A DNA stretch of 64,000 nt from positions 159,001 to 223,000 of the forward strand of contig JBBPFI010000015.1 of assembly GCA_037974965.1 (NCBI GenBank), given 5' to 3'. Below, in pieces: positions 54,839-64,000 of this stretch. This stretch comes from Dacryopinax spathularia. Taxonomy: Eukaryota > Basidiomycota > Dacrymycetes > Dacrymycetales > Dacrymycetaceae. The stretch's first letter is position 1; every line of letters begins with the position of its first letter. Position numbers and translations under genes: made by a program. The notes under the pieces were generated by a model. It was not told the origin of the DNA, did not search any database, and saw nothing but the letters and a program-made list of their open reading frames with translations.

Positions 54839-57146
54839 TCAGTCCAGGCTATATCGCTCTCGCATCACGCCCATCTCGATAGCCTTGATTTCTGTTCGCC
54901 AGTAAGTCTCAGTAACACTGGAACATGTTTGAGAGACGCACGAAGCGCCAATAGCTTGGAGAAGAACCTCGCACTCGAGAAATTCCCTGTCACTGATATG
55001 AACGCTCTGCTGTTGATGGGGACTCGGCCTGCTAACCGACTGCAACGTAGAAACGCTCGTGGCCCGAGTCTCTCCATATCCCGTTCACCTCGCCCTCCTC
55101 ATTGAAATCCCAGAAGTTCTCCCTCAAGACGGACATGACGTCCTTGTCGAAGACCTTTGCGATCGAATCGCGCATATTGCCATATCTGACCGACGTCAGT
55201 TGGAGGATGAGACTGAAGACAATTACACTCACCCAGTCGCGCAGATCACAGCGTCTGCCGGTAGAACAGATCCATCCTCGAACTTCAAGCCGTTCTCGGT
55301 GAAGCTAGCTATGGGAGAATCGTTCTTCAGCTTGATCCGGCCGTCGATAATCATGTCGCTTGTTCCAACATCTAGAACGTGATCAGAACCATGATAAGAT
55401 TTTCGACTTATCGAGCAAAGCCGTACTCAGATACGTTCCACCCGCTCGCAGTGCGAGACGAGCCAGTCCACTGCCCTCTATACCCAAATTCGTTCGGAAT
55501 CCTACTCGCCGCAAGCCGTCCAGGAGATCCCTGTTAGAGCGTCAGCACAAATCACATCAAGATCGGCGGACGAGCATACTTGTCAAGCTCCGCCAGCTTC
55601 GAAGTCAGTCGTACTGCTAAAGGCATTGCCGCAAAAGCGGGCATCGAATTGAAGAGCAGGTCCGCGACCTCAGAGGGGGGACTGCCTGCCCAGAAGACCT
55701 CTGTGTACAAGCGGTTGAGCCTAAAATCGAAACGACACCCGCCGAGGTAGGACACACCTTTGTAGTGTAGAGGTACTCCATTTTTGACAGACATCACGTA
55801 GGTGCTTCCCCGTTGTACCATGGTGACGTTCGCTCCCTCGTAGAAGAGGTCTCGGCATATATCATGTCCTGATAGAACATTTGGGCGACATCCCGGGTCA
55901 TCACTGATTTGCGCTTACCTGAAACTCCAGAGCCGATGACGACCACCTTCTTGCCCTTGAAATCCGTAGGTTGTCGAAATTGAGAGGAATGCAGGAGCAG
56001 CCCCTTGAAGTCGCCCTGTACGGCTTCTTGAGCAAGGTGGTCCTGTGTACGCATATTTTCGACTGACGATCTCAGGATAATTGGGCATGTTCACTTCTCC
56101 GCCGGCTAGGCCGGTTGCCCATACAAGATGTTTCGCAGTCAGTACACGAGTGGTCCCATCACTCTTGTTCACCGTCACCTTCCACTCTTTCCGCAAGAAA
56201 TCGTATTTTGGATCTTCGATGGTGCTCGACGTCCACGCGTTGAGGTCCAACAGTTTGACGTACGCTTCCATCCAATCCGCCATCCTGCTTGCTGTCAGCA
56301 TGTTACCGCCACCGCTCACGCAAACTTACGCACTTTGCACCTGGTATGAAAACTGGCCATAAGGGTGGTTCTGGCATGGAGAACAGTGGAAATTGATCCT
56401 TCCCTATGGCAAGATGGAGAAATCAGGCAGACAGCAGAATAGGAGCGCGACGTACACATAGGATCATGGAGGCGTAAGGTCGAGTACCTGGATCGTCTCC
56501 ACAGATCGCCGACACGGTCAGTCCTTTCGACAATCAAGCTCTTGATCCCGAGCAATCGCAGCCTAGCAGCCAGTCCTACTCCAGAATGGCCAGCACCAAC
56601 AATCAAGACAGTCGGATCATTGTTGGGAAATTCCTGTTCTCGTTCGCGAGAGGCCGCCCAGTCTTCACGCGGAGGATAGTCGAAGTCGACCTTCGGCTCC
56701 GAGCCTTTCAAGCCGTCCAGAGAGGTGACCAGTGTGAACGCCTTCCACTCCTTTGACGGCAGGTAGACGAGACGGACGACCGCATTGCCATATCCAACAG
56801 CCGTTTGGAAGGTAAACAATGCCTGGACCCATCCCAAATCCGGATACGGCGTCGCCAGCTTGGGGGCAACAGCGTCCGAGACCTTAAATGTCGACATCTG
56901 TGTGATTTCCAGTCGATCATGTAGGAACTGCCTTATGCGATCGAGACCATGGAATGAGCGGAAATCCCATGTTAGGCTTAAGAGGTCCCTCCACCAGCCA
57001 TCTTCGAGGAAGAGATCAGCGACAGAGGAAACGTCGTTCCTTGAGATAGCGTCAGCAAGTTGGTTCAGCCAGTCTCGTACTACAGCAGAAGCGACAGTAT
57101 CGGCAGGCGGGATAGCGCCCAACGACTGATAGGTCGGCAGAGACAT
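54839..57146 (-). CDS. NTF2-like/flavin monooxygenase fusion, tandem copy B
   Basis: Start 57146 (MSLPTYQSLGAIPPADTVAS), stop at 54839 after MRERYSLD. Same architecture as its neighbours: an NTF2-like domain (WLNQLADAISRNDVSSVADL, DGWWRDLLSLTWDFRSFHG), the first dinucleotide motif VLIVGAGHSGVGLAARLRLL (His in place of Gln at the fifth position), an FMO middle (MSGGGNMLTASRMADWMEAY region, WTSSTIEDPKYDFLRKEWKV, VWATGLAGGEVNMPNYPE), the second motif VVVIGSGVSG, and the final VICATG-type block. The C-terminal exon EIKAIEMGV corresponds to EIKAMEMGI in copy A and EIKAIEAGI in copy C. Intron positions agree with copy A, supporting tandem duplication. Substrate unknown. Confidence 0.85.
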
Positions 57147-57599
57147 AGCTGGACAATAGGGGTGACAATATTACTGGAGCTCTAACTCTGTTGCGAGTTA
57201 TATCCAGAGCCAACCCCATTCTGGCGGCCGCAGACCATGCCAAGTCTGGATAGAACAGAACGTATGCCACATAGCGAACGTAGAGGGTGGGTGTACGCGA
57301 AAGGACATCTGTTGGGCGATTATTCAGGGGAAATCGATTTGGTGTGATCGGGACAGATACCGCGCGACGCGTCTCGATCAGGCAAACATTCCAGAGCCGA
57401 CGCGTGCTAGCGCGTTACCACACCAGGAACTACCGTGGTATACGACAATGACCATGGCCAAAGAATTGCGAGGACCCAACCGTACGCTATAGGGCACATC
57501 TAGGTTTGCTAGGCAATGTGACCCAGTCTGTTCCGTACTCCGTTCGTGCGGCCGGCTATGCACAGCATACCGGCAGGATCCTCGAGCCGTAGTGGAGCT
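57147..57599. other. Intergenic gap between monooxygenase copies B and C
   Basis: About 450 bases; promoter of copy B and 3' region of copy C. No gene seen. Confidence 0.6.
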
Positions 57600-59842
57600 T
57601 CAGGACCGGGAATACTTTGTCCCCATGATGCCGGCTTCTATCGCTTTGATTTCTGCCAAGCTGTCAGCATAATCACGTGCTGCACATCTTCATAAGAGCT
57701 CACGTAGCGCCAAAAACCTAGACCAGAATCGAGAGCCAGGGAGATTATCTATGATAGAAGCAAGGTTAGTTTTCTGACAACGAATGAGCTATGCGTTTCT
57801 TACTGGTCACGACATAGAATGCCTCTTTTCCAGAGTCTCGCCATACCGAGTTCATCTCAAATTCTTCATCCCAGTCCCAGATCTCCTTCAATCCCATTGT
57901 GAAGTCCTCTCCAAACGCCTCAGCGATCCCCCAAACAGGCTTTCCATAGCCAGTCGCGCATATGACCGCATCTGCCTCCAGTTCGGTGCCGTCCTCAAAG
58001 ATGATGCTGTTCAAGGTGAAACGCTGCATGGGTGTGCCGCTTTTCACTTTGATCTGGCCGTCGATAATCATATCGCTTGCGCCAACATCTAGACCATATG
58101 AGCGATAGCACGAGCTTGAAAAGGGTCGTGAACGCACTGATGTACCAGCCTCCTCCCCGTTTCGTAGCAGAGCGGAATGTCCCGGCGTTTTCCGGACCCA
58201 TATCGGTACGGAATCCTGCTCGTTTCAACCCATCCAGCAAATCTCTACGAGGCATCAGCCTACCAGCATATACCCACCCTCGGAGAGTCACGCACTCGTC
58301 CATTTCCGCAATCTTGGCTGCCATCCGGGCAGCCATATGCAAGACTATCTTATTCGGAAGAGAGTTCGAGAGCACGTCGGCAAGCTCGGTTGGCGGGCCA
58401 CCTTTCCAGTACAAAGCTGCATACGGGTAAGTATGTATATGCAGGGTCAGGAGTTTGCAATGCATACGTTTGTACAGCGCTGGAGTTCCATTCTTAGTTG
58501 ACATAATGTATGTGGGACTCCGCTGTATCATCGTCACATCGGTTCCTTGAGATGCGAGATCCATGCATATATCGTGCCCTATGATGTTTGTCAGGGCGGG
58601 CTGGGGAAAGAGAATCGGCGACACGTACCAGACACACCCGATCCAAGCACGATCACCTTCTTGCCGAGGTACGGCTCAGGGGAGAGATAACGTGATGAAT
58701 GGATGATATCGCCCTTAAACTCGTCCTGAAACACAATTAGAACAGTTCCAGAATGTTGAGTGTCTCACCCACCATCCCTGGAACGGTCGGCATGAGCGCG
58801 ATCTTGCTATTGAGACCTACAGCCCAGATGAGATGACGTGCTTTCATTGTTCGTTCTTTGCCCTTCGTAACGACCGTGACTGTCCATGTCTTCGATCCAG
58901 CGTCCCACTTCGGCTCGCGAGCCGTGCTGGACGTCCAGACGTTGAGATCGAGATGCTTCGCGTATGCTTCCATGAAATCCGCTAGTCTAGACAGTCATCA
59001 GCGGCTGTATATGCGCATCAGCCATCAACGTACTTGACACCAGGCATGTATACGGGCCACAGCGGAGGTTCGGGGAAGGGAAAGAGGGGGAGATGGTCTC
59101 GCCCTGCGACACTATCAGTACACGACCGCTCACCCAACAGATCAGACGTACAGACGGGGTCGTGCAATCTCAGACTGCTATAGCGAGCTTTCCTCCATTG
59201 ATCCCCAACACGATCAAGCTGCTCGATAATAAGGCTAGAGACACCCAACGCTCTCAATCGAGCAGCAAGACCTAGGCCAGACTGACCGCCCCCAATGATG
59301 ATCACAGCCGGATCGGTATCGAGAAACAGCTCTTCGCGCTCGCGCTGCTTGGCATAATCACTTCGCTCAGGATAGTTGGTGTCGATCTGAGGTTTGTCGC
59401 ACTTGAGGTCTTCGAGGAATGTGAAGAGTGTGAACGCCTTCCATTCTCCGCAGGGCACATATACCAGCCGAAGCACAGCCGAAGCGAAACCAACGGCGGT
59501 CTCAAACTTGAGGAACACCTGAATCCAGCCAAGGTCGGGATAGGGCGTCATCAGGCTGGGCGGAGGAAGGATGGAGAGTTTGATATTGGAGAGCTGAGAT
59601 AGAGACAGTCGATCTTTCAAGAACTGCCCGATCTCGCCTGGTCCATGAAAGGAGCGATAGTCCCAGGTCAGGGACAACAGGTCTCTCCACCATCCGTCTT
59701 CGATGAACAGCGGCAAGATAGCCGGTATGTCCAGTTCGGAGATGGCAATTGAAAACCGAGAGACCCATTCCTGAGCTACGATCAACGCATCGATGTTCGA
59801 CGGAGGGATCGTGCCGAGCAGCTGGAATGTAGGAAGAGACAT
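57600..59842 (-). CDS. NTF2-like/flavin monooxygenase fusion, tandem copy C
   Basis: Start 59842 (MSLPTFQLLGTIPPSNIDAL), stop at 57600 after GTKYSRS. It has an NTF2-like domain (WVSRFSIAISELDIPAILPL, EDGWWRDLLSLTWDYRSFHG), the FAD motif VIIIGGGQSGLGLAARLRAL, the FMO middle (EAYAKHLDLNVWTSSTAREP, RHLIWAVGLNSK), a second motif VIVLGSGVSG, and VICATGYGKPVWGIAEAFGE near the C-terminus. LIWAVG departs from the ATG motif (TGMAGG/TGLAGG) of copies A and B. In this copy intron 1 begins right after RLHDPV. It is the most upstream member of the tandem trio and diverges from the exonuclease-like gene to its right (714 bases apart). Substrate unknown. Confidence 0.85.
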
Positions 59843-60555
59843 CGCCTTTGACTCTGCAGTAGATATTGGCAGAACGCGACCAGGAGCTCACAGGCTCCAA
59901 GCCTATCCATGCTTATATCTCAAGCAATCGAAGCCGCTGCTTAGCGCGAGGACTCAACAGACGGTTCGTGGGATCGTAAAGGTGCCGAATAACCGTCGAT
60001 AGTCGTGCTGGCAAGTACCATGATTCTTCAGGAATGCGTGCGCTCTGGTGCCTGTGTTGGTGCGAATCACTTCTGACTATTCCTTCTTCGCGGATGATAG
60101 GGAGGAAGTGCGAGATTAGAGAGACATTGAGCGCGATGGAGATGCGAAGAGAGTCGTCGTCGTCAACTTGAAGACATGGACCAAGACCTCGTCTCGGACG
60201 TCAGCAGGATCACGGGAGCACATTGAGTGACTTATTGCCTTATGTGGCAGACGCTGTCTCCGTGAGTGTTTGGGTTTACAAGTCATCGACCGTGATTTCC
60301 ACTTGTCAAGCACCATGGAGTACGACATGATTGTCCATCGGCAGCTCCTCTCAACGACAAAGGGCTGTTGTGGATGAGATTAGACCATATAATAATTATG
60401 CACCATGCAGCCGCCGCGCGGCGTCGAGGCGGCACCGACTCCTTCTCAATTCGCGCTGATGCCGCTGCAGCGCCGCCCAATTCCAGACGCGTCGCTCTTA
60501 CCTACCACCTCGCCGCTCGGAGCAGTTTAGATATCAATACCCTTCAAGAGATATC
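59843..60555. other. Divergent intergenic region
   Basis: About 710 bases between monooxygenase copy C and the exonuclease-like paralogue. No gene seen. Confidence 0.6.
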
Positions 60556-62829
60556 ATGAGCTTCGACATCCCTGTTTTCTATGCTGTAGGTGCATATAAC
60601 CCATGGACGAAAGAAGTGTACGTAGATCGAGCTTTCGCTGAGACCCGAACTCTGACAGTTGCAGTAAACAACAATGGAGGCACGATCAGCGGACCAAGCA
60701 AACGATTAGACTACAATACTCACTTCTGGAGAACGACGAAGCTATGACAAAACTATTGTTTCAGCTTCAGCCTGGAACGCACATCTTGCGCTCTCCTCAC
60801 AACGGATTACAGTTGGTCCTCGGTGCGTTGACCCGACAACGTCGACTCGCCTTGCAAGCCGCTGATCGCATTCGAAGGTATCTTACCATGGGGAGATTAC
60901 GCCATTCTCGTCCCTGCGTTCGTTATCCGAAGTCTGAATATCCCTTCATTGCCCAAAAGACACACAGCTAGCGAGTTTCTCTCTCTCTCCCCGATCTACT
61001 TCACCCGGGAAGAGGACCTCAACGAAGCTCTCAAAGGGCGCAAAGAACGAAGAGCCGCGCATCGTACTAGTGCGCCCATCAATCGGCACCTCAACGGGGC
61101 GGAGCCCAATGCCATCAAGTTCGCTGCGTTTGAGCACGCCAGGTATGGTCTGAATTTGCGTAGTGATAGGCTGATGCAAGCCGTCCTAGGCTGTTTTACT
61201 ACAGCTACTTCAAGGGATTTAGGCCGGCGGAAATGGGCATTCCTGCCATGTTTTCCGCTGTAGAACCAAAGATTGTCGTTCTCCAGTTCAACTTCTTCCA
61301 AGCCCGTGCAGACTCCAAAGACATGGAAGACATGCTGCTTGATGCCGCCTGGGGTGTTGTTGATTTTCCCAGCAAAACCGTCGACGATGTGTCATATACT
61401 GTTCTCAACAAAGTCCTCAATAACCCAGGTAGGGCTCCGCGTGCGGTAAGGATCTCCATCCCGTGCAAGTGCGACTTCGAGGCATTGATGTGGGCTGACT
61501 TATGGATCTAGACCCTCTTGACCGGCAACGCCCTCGTCGACCCCGACTCGAAGAAGCTGAGCAAGCGCCTCCGTGCCTTCTTCGCCTCTCTGCAGCCAGA
61601 TGCAGATGTCATCATTCTGACTCACGACTTCTACAATCTCTCTCGTGCCATCTGTCTTCTTGGTCTGGACGATATGTTTCCTCAAGCCCGTACGACGACG
61701 AAAAACTTCAAGGAGTGGCAATCCTTGCTGAATGACGGTACCGAATGGGAAGGCGTTGGTGCTCTTGTCGGTTATCCCGACCGCCTCCCGAATGGTCAAG
61801 TCAAGAGGGAGTTCAAGCTCGACCCCGACCGCTTCCAATCTACCTACGACGCCTTACGTTCTTCCGTCAAACGAGAGGAGTCTCGCGAGGCGAGTGTCGT
61901 GTCCTCCGGGCCGTATATGTCCGCTTCGCCCCTGCCAATCGGTGGAAGAGAGACTTCGATTCAGTCATCCTCGAACGGCTCGTTCTACTCTGCGACTAGC
62001 AGACAGCCGAGCCACGACAGCCGGAGCGCGTCTGTCACATCTGACAGGTACGAGAAGCGCGCTGATCGCGAATATTCTCGAGGTTCCTCCGTCAAGCAAG
62101 AGGGCATCTCCCGTGGCTCCACCTCTTCGAGGTCCGAAACTCCGCTCTTCCGCCCACGTTCTCGTTCTCCACCTAGCCGTGCCGCATCAAGTACGCCCAA
62201 GTGGTCGAGAGACCCCTCGTCGTCCTCCACAATCGAAACCCTGAACGGAGAATTGGAGGATTACAAGATCGCACCTCTTGAGGGGGAGCTCTCTGACGAG
62301 AAACCTTTCATGGTGAAGGAAGAGGACGATAAGAAGTTCTCTGTCTCCCGACAAGGATTCGCGGGCGTGGCGAGGCGTGTCTTTGCGCTCGATACACAGA
62401 TACTTTACGCGACATCGGGAAGGATGTGGACGTATCGTGCTCCACTCCACAGGGTTGCTCATTATATGGGTCTAAGGGGCGAGGACGAAGGCATCTGTGC
62501 GGGGAACGAGCTACAGTAAGATGCTTCCCTTGAAATCGGCAGAACTGCTCGTTGATCCCTCTAATAGTGATATTTGGAACATTGCCAAGAAGTTGCTGGA
62601 GGGTCCTCCCGTTCTCTTTGCTAAGACTTCCATCGATCAAGAGGTCAAGGCTCAAAGGATCGAGGAAGAGTACTACAAACTTGAGGCGGCGGGTCTTGCT
62701 CCCTCGACGGCTGCGGCGCCGAACGCACAAGGTGGCCTCTTCGGCGCTCCGGCTCCTCGCCCATCGAGCAAGTCTAAGCGTGATTTCTATGAACAAGCAA
62801 TGGATGATGACGAGGATGATGACTGGTGA
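60556..62829 (+). CDS. DEDD-exonuclease-like (Gfd2/YDR514C-like) protein, 668 residues
   Basis: Six exons (60556-60617, 60665-60822, 60878-61142, 61190-61445, 61512-62515, 62568-62829). They give the blocks MSFDIPVFYAVGAYNPWTKE, IRLQYSLLENDE, LVLGILPWGDYAILVPAFVI, LFYYSYFKGFRPAEMGIPAM, VLQFNFFQARADS, LLDAAWGVVDFPSKTVDDVS, VIILTHDFYNLSRAICLLGL and GVGALVGYPDRLPNG. The intron after APRA coincides with that of the 24350 paralogue, whose join there is supported by this copy. The central domain has the shape of a DEDD 3'-5' exonuclease but without a clear DxE first motif. A Ser/Arg-rich linker (SRSPPSRAASS) leads to the C-terminal module (GICAGNEL, DIWNIAKKLLEGPPVLFAKT, GGLFGAPAP, MDDDEDDDW). It is cleaner than the 24350 copy and lacks its Gly-rich insertion. 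Confidence 0.75.
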
Positions 62830-63097
62830 GCAACGGCACTCGCCCGGTGGCCGTCGATCTGTTGCGAATATTTTAGTCAAGATCGACCGAACGACGAATT
62901 CAGGCACTGTTCTCAGCACATTTACCCCTCAATTCCTCCATACAAGTGTGATCTATGCGACGTAGTGACGATAATACAAGTGGTCAGCGATTTTCTTACA
63001 TAGCGATAGTACTGGTTACATGAAATACTGCTACAGTACAGTAGTAGCCCTTCCTCCGATGGTAACAAGAATGCAATCCGCAAGGCGATAAAACCGT

Positions 63098-64000
63098 TCA
63101 CAATCCCTTCACGTTCCTCGCCCGCAGCTCCTCTCCCCTGAACCAGATATAGACCGGGAACGGAACACCAATAACGATCGCCAGTCCAGCGAGCAGACTG
63201 TTCCCGCCTCCGTCCCCTAATCGGGCAAACATCTGCTGGCCAAATAACGGAAAAGCGAAGCCAAACAGACACCGGAAGACCGTTGCGGCAGCGACGGCGG
63301 AAGCGGCGTACTCGAACGTATCGATGATGTAGACTTGCATGGGGAAACAGGCGAGCATCATGCCGAATGCGAAGATGCCCGCGCCGATGATGGGCAGGAT
63401 CCAGTGCGCTTTGGCTTCTGCCGTCCATCCGTACCAGACTATGTCTTGTCAGGCGATCAAGTCTCAGCTGCAGTTGAGGAGCGCTCACAGAGGCCGATGG
63501 GGACGATGAGAGCACCAAGGATGGCAACGGGAATACGGAACTCAGGCTTGCCGACCCCACCATTTCGAGCGCTGAGGCTCGCGTACAGCCGGTTCATTAG
63601 GAGGCCAGCGAATATCGTGCTGAGGAAGAAACCGATACCCGGACCGACGTAGGCCAAGCCAGCAACGCCAGGCGCCCAGCCGTAGCCTTCTTGGTAGAGA
63701 ACGGGGAAGGTGACGAACAGAAGGTAGAGGAAGCCGTAGACGCTGATTATCAGTTAGCGTTGGATCTGATAACGAGCAGCAGGGTACTCACGTAGCCATG
63801 TAAAGGCTCAGCATGAAGCATACCAGGCTCGTAAACAGGATCTCCAGCGGCCGATACAGGTTGTGCAGCAGGAATCGCGTTCTACTCCCATGACCGGTTG
63901 GGAGAACAGACCATGGTGCGCGAGCGCCTTTCCGCATAGCCGCACGGCGAGAAATGAGGAGTGGACCGTACGTCTCTTCCAGCAGGAAGACGCCAACTGC
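63098..64000 (-). CDS. MFS multidrug-type transporter, 5' part cut by the window edge
   Basis: Minus-strand gene whose 3' end (stop at 63098 after RARNVKGL) lies here and whose 5' part lies beyond 64000. Visible exons give YGWAPGVAGLAYVGPGIGFF, YASLSARNGGVGKPEFRIPV, WYGWTAEAKAHWILPIIGAG, FPMQVYIIDTFEYAASAVAA and VFRCLFGFAFPLFGQQMF. These match the 33764-36083 transporter segment by segment. The intron that splits AAAT|VFRS in that paralogue is absent here, where ATVFRCLFGF is continuous. Membrane protein of the DHA1 drug:proton antiporter family; substrate unknown. Confidence 0.85.

Noticed and set aside
1-64000. tRNA or rRNA genes
   Set aside because: No cloverleaf with matching A and B boxes and no rRNA-like stretch was found by eye; a tRNA scan would settle it.

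Overview
The window looks like nuclear DNA of a basidiomycete, most likely Agaricomycotina. Nearly every gene is interrupted by introns of about 45-60 bp with GTRNGT donors, many of them C/T-rich. Genes are dense on both strands. Families present include a KDZ transposase, a basidiomycete-style multi-pass membrane protein, NTF2-fused flavin monooxygenases and F-box/LRR proteins. I cannot name the species.

Layout: a multi-pass membrane protein (391-1566, -), a 2 kb gap and an unknown protein (3577-4551, +). Then TIM9 (4875-5355, -) and CAF16 (14461-15942, +), which are divergent neighbours. Between them sits an 8.56 kb KDZ-type DNA transposon (5581-14141) with degenerate ~60 bp terminal inverted repeats, a 1021-aa transposase whose spliced frame is open, and two further genes. 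Next come a CTCAACG minisatellite, a broken copy of a DEDD-exonuclease-like gene, a C2-domain protein, a Rheb GTPase, a complete member of the exonuclease-like family (24350-27380), and a very large BIRC6/UBE2O-class E2 (27594-30972, -). After a disordered unknown protein come a DHA1-type MFS transporter, a peroxisomal adenine-nucleotide-type carrier and an allantoate-permease-type MFS transporter. A 5 kb gene-poor, repeat-bearing stretch (41.8-46.8 kb) follows. The right part has an F-box/LRR protein, a DUR3-type urea transporter, three tandem NTF2-FMO genes, a third exonuclease-like paralogue and an MFS transporter cut by the window edge.

The most unusual signal is in the KDZ element. The palindrome TCCGGA occurs about 75 times between ~5790 and ~14050. 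Its two CpG-deamination products, TCTGGA and TCCAGA, occur about 60 more times. Together that is one site per ~60 bp, in exons (all reading frames), introns and non-coding DNA alike, and it stops at the element's ends; chance predicts about two of each hexamer. Every one of the 12 introns modelled in the element carries a copy. This looks like a DNA-level address code for an element-specific binding, methylation or anti-silencing system. The two accessory genes and the transposase are the candidate readers.

Otherwise the genes are ordinary housekeeping and transport functions: mitochondrial import (Tim9), CCR4-NOT association (Caf16), TOR signalling (Rheb), ubiquitin transfer (large E2), peroxisomal transport and nitrogen/solute uptake. 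All splice models were read by eye from GT/AG sites, frame and family resemblance. Counts are hand counts.
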